DNA of 64,000 nt from Streptomyces capitiformicae (lineage in GTDB: Bacteria; Actinomycetota; Actinomycetes; Streptomycetales; Streptomycetaceae), in NCBI RefSeq assembly GCF_002214185.1, contig NZ_CP022161.1, forward strand, positions 10,361,486 through 10,425,485, in the 5' to 3' direction. This document shows, in pieces, positions 44,892-53,461 of this stretch; the stretch's first letter is position 1, and each line of letters begins with the position of its first letter. Under the pieces are notes generated by a model, which saw nothing but the letters and a program-made list of their open reading frames with translations, did not search any database and was not told the origin of the DNA. The translations under genes were made by a program, and so were the position numbers.

Positions 44892-46085
44892 GTGGGGCAG
44901 TCGGAAGGTGTCCAGGGCAGGCACGGCGTACAGGGTGCAGCGGGTGTGAAGGGGCCGGGCAGCCGGCGCTTCTTCTACGCCCGCGCCCTCCTTCGCGCCC
45001 TCCCGGCTCTCCTCGTCCTCACGGGCCTCTTCTACGACCGCTTCACCCCACGCGAGTTCACGGCGGTCCCCTTCTTCACCGCCGCCCCCCTCGTGGCCGC
45101 CCCGCTGCTCTCGCTCACGGGCACGGTGGTCGCGGGTGTCGCCTCCCTCGCCGGCATCGTCGTCGTCCACCTCCGCTACGGCGACGCGGGTCATGTGGAC
45201 GCGATCACCGAGATCGCCACGGTGGCCACGGTCGCCGTACTGGCCGTGGTCATCAACAGACTCGTCCACCGCAGCAGCGCCCGCCTCGCCACCGCCCGGG
45301 AGATCGCCGAGGCCGCGCAGCGGGCCGTACTGCCGGAGCCGCAGGAGCGGATCGGCGGCTTGGAGATCGCCGCGCGGTACGAGGCGGCGCAGGCCGGGGC
45401 GTCGATCGGGGGCGATCTGTACGCCGTACAGGACTCGCCCCACGGCATACGGCTGATCGTGGCCGACGTACGCGGCAAGGGGCTCGGCGCGGTGTCGGCC
45501 GTCGCGGTGCTGATCGGCGCGTTCCGGGAGGCGGCCGAACAGGAGTCCACGCTCGAAGCGGTCGCCCAGCGACTGGAACGGGCCCTCACCAGGGAGACCA
45601 CGCGACGGGAGGCGACCCGCCGGAGCAGGATCGAGGCGATCGAGGCGATCGAGACCTATGAGGCGATCGAGATGTACGAGGGGTTCGCCACAGCCGTACT
45701 CGCGGAGTTCCCGCATGGCGCCGGACTCGCCCGCATCGTCAACCGAGGGCATCCGTCCCCCCTGCTGCTGTACGCCGACGGCACCCTGCGCATGCTGGAC
45801 GCCCCCACCCCCGCACTCCCGCTCGGCATGGGAGAGCTGGGCGCCTGGCCGGACCGAGCCGAGGAGGCCGAGTTCCCCACCGGCGCGACGCTGCTCTTCT
45901 ACACCGACGGCCTCTCCGAGGCCCGGGACGCGCACGGCGTCTTCTACGAGCCGGCCGAACGCCTCTCCGGGCGCACCTTCCCCGGCCCGCGCGCCGTGTT
46001 GACGACCCTCGCGGAGGAGGTACGCGCCCACACCGGCGGCGGCGCGACGGACGACATGGCACTGCTGGCGGTACGCCGCCCGTGA
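44892..46085 (+). CDS. SpoIIE-type PP2C phosphatase with membrane N-terminus
   Basis: A 397-residue protein from GTG 44892. Three or four membrane helices (LLRALPALLVLTGLFY; FTAAPLVAAPLLSLTGTVVA; ATVATVAVLAVVINRL) are followed by a linker helix (REIAEAAQRAVLPEPQ) and the PP2C/SpoIIE phosphatase domain at about 155-397. Metal-binding motifs are ASIGGDLYAV, IVADVRGKG, LFYTDGLSEAR and ATDDMALLAVR. An insert of repeated EAIE units (RRSRIEAIEAIETYEAIEMY) interrupts the middle. Such proteins dephosphorylate anti-sigma-factor antagonists; no partner gene is adjacent. Confidence 0.9.
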   Translation: MGQSEGVQGRHGVQGAAGVKGPGSRRFFYARALLRALPALLVLTGLFYDRFTPREFTAVPFFTAAPLVAAPLLSLTGTVVAGVASLAGIVVVHLRYGDAGHVDAITEIATVATVAVLAVVINRLVHRSSARLATAREIAEAAQRAVLPEPQERIGGLEIAARYEAAQAGASIGGDLYAVQDSPHGIRLIVADVRGKGLGAVSAVAVLIGAFREAAEQESTLEAVAQRLERALTRETTRREATRRSRIEAIEAIETYEAIEMYEGFATAVLAEFPHGAGLARIVNRGHPSPLLLYADGTLRMLDAPTPALPLGMGELGAWPDRAEEAEFPTGATLLFYTDGLSEARDAHGVFYEPAERLSGRTFPGPRAVLTTLAEEVRAHTGGGATDDMALLAVRRP

Positions 46086-46354
46086 CCCTGATGGGCCGAC
46101 GGCGTCCTCATCTCCTCCACGTCCTTCACGATTCTCCTCACCCAGCGTGTTCACCCGACCCCCTCCGCATAACAACTGACGCTCAGTCAGAACCTTTGTG
46201 ACGGCTGGGGCAAGGTCAACTCGCCCGTTTTCCGCCCCTCATGACCCGAAAGTCCAGCGCAAAAGCCGGAACGATCATTCGGAACCGCTTGGAATGCGGC
46301 CCTCGCGTCTATTAACGTTCGATAACGCAGCGCGGTCGTCCCAGCCGTCACAAG
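46086..46354. promoter_or_regulatory. Long region upstream of the riboswitch
   Basis: CTGACGCTCAGTCAG (46176-46190) is an inverted repeat with five-base arms and spacer, a possible regulator site. An A+T-richer ATTAACGTTCGATAACGCAG (46311-46330) precedes the riboswitch and may contain its promoter -10. No gene is visible. Confidence 0.4.
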
Positions 46355-46524
46355 AGGCGGCTCCGTGCTCACGCGCCGAATCCCGTACCTGTACGGGAAC
46401 CGGGGAACCACCACCCTGGGGTGAATCGCGCGGAAGCCGTCGTGGCAGCACGACAGGTTTACGCGCGTAGGAGACCTTCCTGCTCCGAACCCGTCAGCTA
46501 ACCCGGTAGGCGAGAAGGAAGGAA
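46355..46524 (+). ncRNA. Cyclic di-AMP (ydaO/yuaA-type) riboswitch
   Basis: The conserved elements occur in order: CGCCGAATCCC, GGGAACCGGGGAACCA, TGGGGTGAATCGCGCGG, GTAGGAGACCTTCCTGCTCC, then CCGAACCCGTCAGCTAACCC and GGTAGGCG. These are the signature sequences of the ydaO riboswitch. It lies directly before the ribosome-binding site (AAGGAAAGGAG) of an M23 peptidase gene, the usual Streptomyces arrangement with cell-wall hydrolases, where high c-di-AMP turns expression off. Confidence 0.92.
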
Positions 46525-46538
46525 AGGAGTACGCCCAC

Positions 46539-47585
46539 GTGGCGTCCAACCGGTCCGCGACCGAAGCCCCGTTCGTGCCGAGCCAACGCAGCGGCGAGAC
46601 GTTCGCCTACGGCAGCTACAACGCCGAGAACGAGGGCCCCTTCCAGGAGTGGAACCCCACCGAGGAGTCCATTCGTCCCGTTCGCGGCCGGCACCGCGTC
46701 GCCAAGCAGCGCCAGCGCGGCGGACTCGCCCGCAGCTCCACGGTTCTCGGCGTCGGTGTCATAGCCGCCGTCGGCGGCGCCGGCATGGCCAGCGCGCAGA
46801 CCGGCAAGCCCCCGGTGTCCATCTCGTTGCCGGACATGCCGAACGTCGGCTCGGTCTTCGAGGACGAGGCCGACGAGCCGGAGCCCCAGGCCTCCACCTC
46901 CCCGCTCAGCAGCGCCGGCCTGATCGCCGCCGACACCGAGCAGGGCACCTCGGACGCCGGCGAGGCACTGCGCGCCCGGATCATGCAGCAGGCCGAGTCG
47001 CAGCAGGAGGCGTTCGACAAGGCCGCCGCCGAGGCCGTGCAGACCGCCGCCGCGAAGAAGGCCGCCGAGCAGGCCGCCCAGGAGAAGAAGGAAGCCGAGG
47101 CCAGGGAAGCCGCCGAGCGGAAGGAGGCGGAGGAGGCGGCCGCGAAGAAGGCGGAAGAGGAGCGCCTCGCCGCCCTCGCGAAGCAGTACGCGCTTCCGAC
47201 CTCCTCGTACACCCTCACCTCCTACTTCGGCCAGTCCGGCCCCTACTGGTCCTCCGGGTACCACACCGGCCTCGACTTCGCCGCTCCCACCGGCACCCTG
47301 ATCAAGGCCGTCCACAGCGGCACGATCACGCAGGCGGGCTGGGACGGCTCGTACGGCTACAAGACCGTCCTCACCCTCGATGACGGCACCGAGATCTGGT
47401 ACGCCCACCAGTCCTCCATCGGCGTGAGCGTCGGCCAGAAGGTCGCCACCGGCGACGTCATCGGCCGCGTCGGCGCCACCGGCAACGTCACCGGCGCCCA
47501 CCTCCACATGGAGGTCCACCCCGACGGCTCCGCCACGGGCATCGACCCGGCGGCATGGCTGCGCAGCAAGGGCCTGAGCCTCTGA
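46539..47585 (+). CDS. Exported M23-family cell-wall peptidase
   Basis: A 348-residue protein from GTG 46539. A 65-residue polar N-terminus precedes the export segment STVLGVGVIAAVGGAGMASA, then an acidic Pro-rich stretch. A long Ala/Lys/Glu coiled coil follows at about 145-215 (AEAREAAERKEAEEAAAKKA) and the M23 LytM domain at about 222-345. Zn ligands are in YHTGLDFAAP (H, D) and GAHLHMEVHP (HxH). It should cut peptidoglycan cross-bridges, in growth or spore germination. The c-di-AMP riboswitch in its leader indicates control with osmotic/cell-wall state. Confidence 0.9.
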   Translation: MASNRSATEAPFVPSQRSGETFAYGSYNAENEGPFQEWNPTEESIRPVRGRHRVAKQRQRGGLARSSTVLGVGVIAAVGGAGMASAQTGKPPVSISLPDMPNVGSVFEDEADEPEPQASTSPLSSAGLIAADTEQGTSDAGEALRARIMQQAESQQEAFDKAAAEAVQTAAAKKAAEQAAQEKKEAEAREAAERKEAEEAAAKKAEEERLAALAKQYALPTSSYTLTSYFGQSGPYWSSGYHTGLDFAAPTGTLIKAVHSGTITQAGWDGSYGYKTVLTLDDGTEIWYAHQSSIGVSVGQKVATGDVIGRVGATGNVTGAHLHMEVHPDGSATGIDPAAWLRSKGLSL

Positions 47586-47607
47586 CCCGGCAGACCCGGC
47601 AGGGGTA

Positions 47608-47671
47608 ATTGGCAGCTCGGTCCCGGTGACATGCCGCGCCGGCGGCGTGACCGTGGGACTGAGCTGCCAAT
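47608..47671. repeat. Long inverted repeat after the M23 gene
   Basis: ATTGGCAGCTCGGTCCC (47608-47624) and GGGACTGAGCTGCCAAT (47655-47671) pair over 17 bases with one mismatch, and the interval contains a second, weaker stem (GGTGAC..GCCGC/GGCGGCGTGACC). It could act as terminator or be a short palindromic element. Confidence 0.7.
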
Positions 47672-47719
47672 CGCGCGATCCCGGAATGCGGGCGTCCGGC
47701 CCGGCGGTTGACGAGAAGC

Positions 47720-48664
47720 ATGACTTCTCTTCGCAAGCTGGGTACGTCCGACCTCGAGGTCTTCCCGCTCGCCCTCGGCGGCAACGTCTTCGGCTGGACG
47801 GCAGACGAGAAAGACTCCTTCGCCGTCCTGGACGCCTACACGGCCGCAGGCGGCAACTTCATCGACACCGCCGACTCCTACTCGGCGTGGGTCGAGGGCA
47901 ACGAGGGCGGGGAGTCCGAGACGATCATCGGCAAGTGGCTGGCCGCCCGCGGCAACCGCGCCGACGTGGTGATCGCGACCAAGGTGAGCCAGCACCCGCG
48001 GTATCGGGGCCTGACCGCCGCCAACATCAAGGCCGCAGCCGACGCCTCCCTCACCCGCCTCGGCACCGACTACATCGACCTCTACTACACGCACTTCGAC
48101 CAGCCCGAGGTCCCCGTCGAGGAGATCATCACCGCCCTCGACGACCTCGTGAAGGCCGGTAAGGTCCGCGCGACAGCCGCCTCCAACATCACCCCCGAGC
48201 GCCTCAAGGCCTCCCTGGACTTCTCGGCCACCGAGGGCCTCGCCCGCTACGTCGCCCTCCAGCCCCACTACAACCTGGTCTCCCGCGACACGTACGAGGG
48301 CCCCCTCCAGACCCTGGCCGCCGACTACGGCCTCGCCGCCGTCCCCTACTACGCCCTGGCCAAGGGCTTCCTCACCGGCAAGTACCGCCCTGGCACAACG
48401 ATCGACAGCCCCCGCGCCGCAGGCGCCGGCGCCTACCTCGAAACCCCGCGAGGCACCCGAGTCCTGACCGCCCTGGACAACATCGCCAAGTCCAGGAACA
48501 CCGACCCCGCCACAGTCGCCCTGGCCTGGCTCCTCACCCAGCCCACCATCACGGCCCCCATCGCCTCGGCCCGCACCGCCGACCAACTCCCACCCCTCCT
48601 GGCCGTAGCCGACCTGACCCTGACCCCCGAGGACGTCACCCATCTGACAGAGGCCTCGGCGTAA
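47720..48664 (+). CDS. Aldo/keto reductase
   Basis: A 314-residue NADPH-dependent oxidoreductase from ATG 47720 (GAGAAG upstream). Features are FPLALGGNVFGWTAD, Asp/Tyr in IDTADSYSAWVEGNEGGES, Lys in VVIATKVSQHP, His in LYYTHFDQP and cofactor-binding APIASARTADQL. It belongs to the large AKR subgroup that includes YajO/Tas-like enzymes; substrate unknown. It lies next to the M23 gene, separated by the long inverted repeat, and is followed by noncoding repeat DNA. Confidence 0.87.
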   Translation: MTSLRKLGTSDLEVFPLALGGNVFGWTADEKDSFAVLDAYTAAGGNFIDTADSYSAWVEGNEGGESETIIGKWLAARGNRADVVIATKVSQHPRYRGLTAANIKAAADASLTRLGTDYIDLYYTHFDQPEVPVEEIITALDDLVKAGKVRATAASNITPERLKASLDFSATEGLARYVALQPHYNLVSRDTYEGPLQTLAADYGLAAVPYYALAKGFLTGKYRPGTTIDSPRAAGAGAYLETPRGTRVLTALDNIAKSRNTDPATVALAWLLTQPTITAPIASARTADQLPPLLAVADLTLTPEDVTHLTEASA

Positions 48665-48871
48665 CCCTGGGCGGGGGTGGGCTGCGCAACTCGGCGCCAC
48701 AAGGCACCGCCGCGCCCACTCAGCGGCACGACTGCCCGCAGCGAGGCCAGCCACCACGACGGCGGGGCGGCCGCAAGACGGCGGAAGGGGCCGTGCCGGT
48801 ACGTCATGCCCGTCGCGTAGAGCGGCCCAGAGAACCCCAACCCATCAACCCCGAGCAGTAGGGCACCAAGC

Positions 48872-49122
48872 GACGGGCAGACGTACCGGCACGGCCCCGC
48901 CCCACCACGCACCGCACGCGCCCCGCCCCCCAACGCACCGCACGTGCCCCGGCCCACCCGCCGGAGGTGCCCCGCACCAGGCGGCGGGCAGACGTAGCGG
49001 CACGGGCCCCGCCCCCCAACGCACCGCACGTGCCCCGCCCCCCCAACGCACCGCACGTGCCCCGGCCCACCCGCCGGAGGTGCCCCGCACCAGGCGGCGG
49101 GCAGACGTAGCGGCACGGGCCC
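48872..49122. repeat. G+C-rich tandem repeat patch
   Basis: A unit of about 87 bases appears twice almost unchanged (48921-49007 and about 49036-49122): CGCACCGCACGTGCCCCGGC, CCACCCGCCGGAGGTGCCCC, GCACCAGGCGGCGGGCAGAC, GTAGCGGCACGGGCCC. An extra CCCCCCAACGCACCGCACGTG sub-unit is inserted between them and a degenerate third copy lies at 48872-48920. No gene fits. It lies between an AKR gene and an IS tail. Confidence 0.85.
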
Positions 49123-49227
49123 ACGTCTGGCGCGTCATGATCGCCGACGAGCGAAGAGTCAAGTCCCTCCCTGGCCAGGCGGCTTGACAAGACACAGAGG
49201 CACCGACTCACCAAAGCCTGCCCCGAG

Positions 49228-49521
49228 ATGACTGGACTCGCCCGCCTGACCGGCGAGTTCGCGCAGCTGCTGACCCCGGCCGAGGGCAACGACGCCAAGC
49301 TCACCGTCTGGATCACCGCAGTTCGCTCCACCGACCTGCCCCACCTGCACTCCTTCACGAACGGCCTTGAGCTCGACCGCGCAGCCGTCGACGCCGGACT
49401 CACCACCCCGTACCACAACGGCCGCACCGAAGGCGTCAACACACGAACCAAGAAGATCATGAGGCAGATGCACGGCCGAGCCGGGTTCTCCCTGCTCCGC
49501 CACCGCATCCTCCTCCAGTGA
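49228..49521 (+). pseudogene. C-terminal fragment of an ISL3-family transposase
   Basis: The 97 residues contain LPHLHSFTNGLELDRAAVDA, PYHNGRTEGVNTRTKKIMRQ and HGRAGFSLLRHRILLQ, the conserved end of ISL3-type transposases including the last catalytic Glu (in RTEGVN). The first two thirds are missing. Following bases include TTACGGGACAGAGCCACTCG, the likely IS terminus. Confidence 0.75.
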
Positions 49522-49674
49522 TCACCACACAGCGCTACCACCGATTACGGGACAGAGCCACTCGTTTGATAGTCCCGGACATTGTCGTACGCGGGCTTGG
49601 TGGTGGGGTGGGGCCGCCCGGGCCCCGGGAGCCCCTGAGCCTGCTTGCTCGCCCAGTCGGTTCCGCCCTGCTGT

Positions 49675-50322
49675 TCACCCGCGGGAATCGCGTTGGAGTG
49701 AGCGCAGTGCGAGCAGTGCGTGGTCGGCGGCGCGGCGGACGGCCGGGAGCTTGCCAGGGTGCGCGAGGACCATTCGCAGCATCATGCCGGCGACCTCGTC
49801 CGCGTCTGCCGGTGGCCGCTTCTCATGGGGCCAGTGGATCGTCTGCCACAGCGTGGCACCGATGATCTCGCCTGCCAGGTCGATGTTGTGGTCGATGAAG
49901 TCGCCGGTTGCGACGCCCCGGGCCAGCAAGCTGCGTCCCGTCGTACGTGCCGTGTCGTAGGCGAGTTTCCACCGTGCGAACTCGGGCCGGTCGATGACCG
50001 AGGTGAGGTAGAGGCCGCGCAGGTCGTAGGCGCTGGTCAGCTCGGTCTCGACCTCGCGGCGCACCATCTGGTAGAGCGTCACGGCGGGTTCGGCATCGGG
50101 GAGTTCGAGCTGGCCGCGCAGCAGGGGTGAGCGTTCGCAGTCGTAGGCGAAAAGAGCCTCGGCGATGGCCGCTTTCGACTTGAAGTGGTGGAAGAGCGAC
50201 GGCTGTCGGATGCCCACCGCGTCGGCGATCTGCCGGGTCGAGGTGCCTTCGAATCCCTTCACGGAGAACAGGTGCGATGCCTTGCGCAGGATCAGATCGG
50301 CTGTCGGTTTCTGGTCTGCCAC
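49675..50322 (-). CDS. TetR-family regulator, divergent from the permease operon
   Basis: A 215-residue TetR protein: LILRKASHLFSVKGFEGTST, RQIADAVGIRQPSLFHHFKS forms the helix-turn-helix, followed by a full-length ligand-binding domain with a C-terminal helix (RRAADHALLALRSL). It is divergent from the permease/dimethylformamidase-like operon; the 113-base gap contains two matching palindromes, so it very probably controls that operon and itself. Confidence 0.88.
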   Translation of the reverse strand: MADQKPTADLILRKASHLFSVKGFEGTSTRQIADAVGIRQPSLFHHFKSKAAIAEALFAYDCERSPLLRGQLELPDAEPAVTLYQMVRREVETELTSAYDLRGLYLTSVIDRPEFARWKLAYDTARTTGRSLLARGVATGDFIDHNIDLAGEIIGATLWQTIHWPHEKRPPADADEVAGMMLRMVLAHPGKLPAVRRAADHALLALRSLQRDSRG

Positions 50323-50331
50323 CAGGGCAGC

Positions 50332-50391
50332 CTATCAATAGATAGACAAGGTGCCGGAAGGCGTGCATACTCGCCGTCTATCGATCGATAG
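50332..50391. promoter_or_regulatory. Twin TetR operators
   Basis: CTATCAATAGATAG (50332-50345) and CTATCGATCGATAG (50378-50391) share CTATC/GATAG arms; the second is a perfect palindrome. They lie 46 bases apart centre to centre in the divergent promoter region. Confidence 0.65.
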
Positions 50392-50435
50392 GCCAAGTAG
50401 GCGATTATCCACATCACGTCGACAAGGCGGGCCTC

Positions 50436-51863
50436 ATGGACTCCTCGGACACGACAGCCGGTACGGACCGGACAGCGGATTCAGACCTCTCATCCGACGC
50501 GGACGGCCTCAAGCACGGCGTCATCGGCACGAAACATCTCGTGTTCTTCGTGGTGGCCGCGGCGGCCCCGCTGACGGTGATGGCGGGGTTCGCACCCCTG
50601 GCCTTCTCGCTCGGCGGGCAGAGCGCGCCGGTCGGGTATCTCGCCGCGGGCCTGGTCTACCTGGTGTTCGCGGTCGGCTTCACCGCGATGAGCAAGTACG
50701 TCACCAACGCGGGAGCCTTCTACGCCTACATCACCGAGGGCCTGGGCCGTACGTGCGGTGCCGGTGCCGCTCTGGTCGCCTACGTCGGCTACACGCTGGG
50801 ACAGATCGGGTTCTGCGCGGCCGCGGGCCTGTTCGCGTCCACGGCCGCCGACAGCATCCTCGGCGTCGACGTGCCCTGGGGCGTGTGTGCTGTGGTCATC
50901 GGGCTGGCCGTCAGTGTGCTGGCCTACCGCCGGGTGGACATCGGCGCCCGCGTCCTGGCAGTTCTCCTGGTGGCCGAGGTCGGACTGCTCGCGCTGCTCA
51001 CGGCGGCGATCCTGTTGCGCGGCGCGCCCGACGGACTGACCGTCCAGGGCTTCGACCCGGGCGGGTGGTCGCTGTCCGGGATGGGCTCGCTGTTCGTGAT
51101 CACGTTCGTGGTCTACGTCGGGTTCGAGCAGACCGCGGTGTATGCCGAAGAGGCCCGTGACGCGCGGCGTACCGTCCCTCGGGCGACGTACATCGCGGTC
51201 GTCGTACTCGCTTTCACCTACACCGTCGTCGCCTGGGCACTGCTGATGGGCATCGGTCCGAACCGGCTCGCCGCGGTGCTCACCGGCTCGCCGCAGACGC
51301 TGGTGTTCGACCTGAACGAGCACTACCTCGGGTCGGTGATGACCGATGTGCTCCGGGTGCTCATCGTGACCAGTTTCTTCGCCGGCGTGCTGGCGCTGCA
51401 CAACGCCGGCTCCCGCTACCTCTACTCGCTGGGACGGGACGGTCTGGTGCCCCGTGTGCTCGCCCACACCTCTCCCCGAACCGCCAGCCCGACGACGGCC
51501 GCCGCGGTACAGGGGGTGCTGGTCGTCGCCTCGCTCGTCGGGTTCGCCTTCAGCGACCTGGACCCGTACACCCAGGTCGTGGTGTGGACCAACACGCCGA
51601 CGCTCGTGGCTGTTCTGGCGCTGCAGATTCTCACCTCGGTCGCCGTGATCCGCTTCTTCGCCCGCGATCACCGCGGGGAGAAGGCCTGGCACCGCTGGAT
51701 GGCGCCGGCCCTGTCCGTGGCGGCGCTGGGCGGTGTGCTCTACCTCGTCTGCACGCAGATGGACCTGCTGACAGGGCTGGGACCATGGCAGAACCTGCTC
51801 CTGACGGTGCCGCTGCTGGTGGCGTTCGTGGCGGGTGCGGCACGGGGCCGGGTGGTCCGGTGA
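50436..51863 (+). CDS. APC-superfamily permease
   Basis: A 475-residue transporter with about twelve helices. The N-terminal motif HLVFFVVAAAAPLTVMAGFA with GQSAPVGYLAAGLVYLVF is that of amino acid/polyamine/organocation permeases; FVVYVGFEQTAVYAEEARDA is the conserved loop after helix 6. Substrate is probably an amine or amino-acid-like compound used by the enzymes encoded next. The last codon overlaps the following GTG (GTGA). It is under the TetR twin operators. Confidence 0.87.
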   Translation: MDSSDTTAGTDRTADSDLSSDADGLKHGVIGTKHLVFFVVAAAAPLTVMAGFAPLAFSLGGQSAPVGYLAAGLVYLVFAVGFTAMSKYVTNAGAFYAYITEGLGRTCGAGAALVAYVGYTLGQIGFCAAAGLFASTAADSILGVDVPWGVCAVVIGLAVSVLAYRRVDIGARVLAVLLVAEVGLLALLTAAILLRGAPDGLTVQGFDPGGWSLSGMGSLFVITFVVYVGFEQTAVYAEEARDARRTVPRATYIAVVVLAFTYTVVAWALLMGIGPNRLAAVLTGSPQTLVFDLNEHYLGSVMTDVLRVLIVTSFFAGVLALHNAGSRYLYSLGRDGLVPRVLAHTSPRTASPTTAAAVQGVLVVASLVGFAFSDLDPYTQVVVWTNTPTLVAVLALQILTSVAVIRFFARDHRGEKAWHRWMAPALSVAALGGVLYLVCTQMDLLTGLGPWQNLLLTVPLLVAFVAGAARGRVVR

Positions 51864-53461
51864 CCACGCCCCGCTACGCCTGGTCGATCCCCGGCTTCGC
51901 CGTCGAACGGCCCACGGGCACGCCGGACTCGGGCGAGATCTGGTGCTACACGGACCGCTTCAGTTACACCGCTGGCGACGAGATCGGCCTGCGTGTCCAC
52001 ACCACGGCCCCCCACTACGACGTCCGTGTCGTGCGCGACGGCAGCACCCCCGTCGAGGTGTGGTCCGCCGACGCCCTGCCCGGCAAGGCCTACCCGACGC
52101 CCACCGACGCCTACGAGGTCGGTTGCGATTGGCCGGTGTCCACCACCTTCACCGTCGACCCCTCCTGGCCGTCCGGGCTGTATCTGATCGTGGTCGGCAT
52201 CGAGCACCAGGGCCGCCGCGTCGAGCGCGAGCACTTCTTCGTGGTGCGCCCGCCCCGACCGCGTGCCCCGTACGTCCTCGTGCTGACGACCAGCACCATG
52301 ACCGCCTACAACGACTGGGGCGGCGCCAACCACTACCGCGGCGTGGGCGACGACCCCTACCAGGACATCCCCTCTCCGGTGCTGTCGACGCAACGGCCCG
52401 TGGCACGGGGCATGCTCCGCCTGCCGCCGGGCGCCCCGCGCAGCGCCAACCCGGCGACCCCGGGCCCCGGTTACGTTCCCCGCCACCCGGCCTACGAGTG
52501 GGCGCACGCACACGGCTACTCCCGCCACCATGCCGACGCGTTCTGGGCCGCCTACGAACGCCCCTTCGTCGTCTGGGCGGAGCAGCACGGATACGAACTG
52601 GACTACCTCACCCAGCACGACCTGCACGAGGACCACTCGGCGCTGGACGGCTACGCCTGCGCCGTGTTCGTAGGCCACGACGAGTACTGGACCTGGGAGA
52701 TGCGCGACGCCGTCGACCAGTTCGTCGAGGGCGGCGGCAACGCCGCGCGGTTCGCCGGGAACTACATCTGGCAGGTGCGCCTGGAGGACGACGGCACCAC
52801 CCAGGTCTGCTATAAGGACCCGGCAACCGACCCGCTGCGCCACATCGACCCGCGCCGCACCACCACCGCCTGGGACGCGCCGTTCATCGACCGGCCCGGA
52901 GCCCGGACCTTCGGCCTGACCGGCCTCGGCGGCGGCTACAACCGGTACGGGGCGGCCACCCCGCGCAGCACCGGCGGCTTCACCGTCTACCGGCCTGGCC
53001 ACTGGGCCCTGAAGGACACTGACCTGTACTACGGAGACGTGTTCGGCAGCGCGCCGACCTGTATCGCCGCCTTCGAACTGGACGGCGTCGACTACACCTT
53101 CCGCCGCGGTCTGCCGTATCCCACCCACGTCGACGGTGCCCCCGACGGGCTGGAGATCATCGCCATGACCCCGGCGGTCGTCGGCGAGGTCGACCGGTGG
53201 CGCGGCGAGGTCCCTCTCGGCGCCCCTCGGGAAGAAGCCGTCGGACACATGCAGGCGTTGTGGGGCGACGACGTGCCGGACCGCTTCCAGGGCGAGTTCC
53301 ACGGCGCGGGCATGGTCGCCGCCTTCACCCGGGGCGCCGGACAGGTCTTCAACGCCGGTACGACGGAATGGGTCAGCGGCCTCATCCACCGCGACCCCTT
53401 CACCGAGCAGATCACCCACAACGTGCTGCGGCGTTTCGGCGCCGGGGAGGAACGGACATGA
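51860..53461 (+). CDS. N,N-dimethylformamidase large-subunit-like hydrolase
   Basis: A 533-residue protein from GTG 51860. It shows the core of dimethylformamidase beta subunits: a beta-sandwich N-terminus (SYTAGDEIGLRVHTTAPHYD; LYLIVVGIEHQGRRVEREHF), then VLVLTTSTMTAYNDWGGANH, LTQHDLHEDHSALDG, VFVGHDEYWTWEMRDAVDQF, NAARFAGNYIWQVR and a C-terminal GQVFNAGTTEWVSGL. The family hydrolyses formamides with mononuclear iron held by Tyr and Glu. It is shorter than the known large subunit (about 760 residues) and no small-subunit gene is present, so its substrate is likely another amide. Tight coupling with the permease and cupin defines an operon. Confidence 0.8.
   Translation: MTTPRYAWSIPGFAVERPTGTPDSGEIWCYTDRFSYTAGDEIGLRVHTTAPHYDVRVVRDGSTPVEVWSADALPGKAYPTPTDAYEVGCDWPVSTTFTVDPSWPSGLYLIVVGIEHQGRRVEREHFFVVRPPRPRAPYVLVLTTSTMTAYNDWGGANHYRGVGDDPYQDIPSPVLSTQRPVARGMLRLPPGAPRSANPATPGPGYVPRHPAYEWAHAHGYSRHHADAFWAAYERPFVVWAEQHGYELDYLTQHDLHEDHSALDGYACAVFVGHDEYWTWEMRDAVDQFVEGGGNAARFAGNYIWQVRLEDDGTTQVCYKDPATDPLRHIDPRRTTTAWDAPFIDRPGARTFGLTGLGGGYNRYGAATPRSTGGFTVYRPGHWALKDTDLYYGDVFGSAPTCIAAFELDGVDYTFRRGLPYPTHVDGAPDGLEIIAMTPAVVGEVDRWRGEVPLGAPREEAVGHMQALWGDDVPDRFQGEFHGAGMVAAFTRGAGQVFNAGTTEWVSGLIHRDPFTEQITHNVLRRFGAGEERT

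Noticed and set aside
48872..49122. CRISPR array
   Set aside because: Copies are contiguous and nearly identical over 87 bases without unique spacers, and no cas genes occur.
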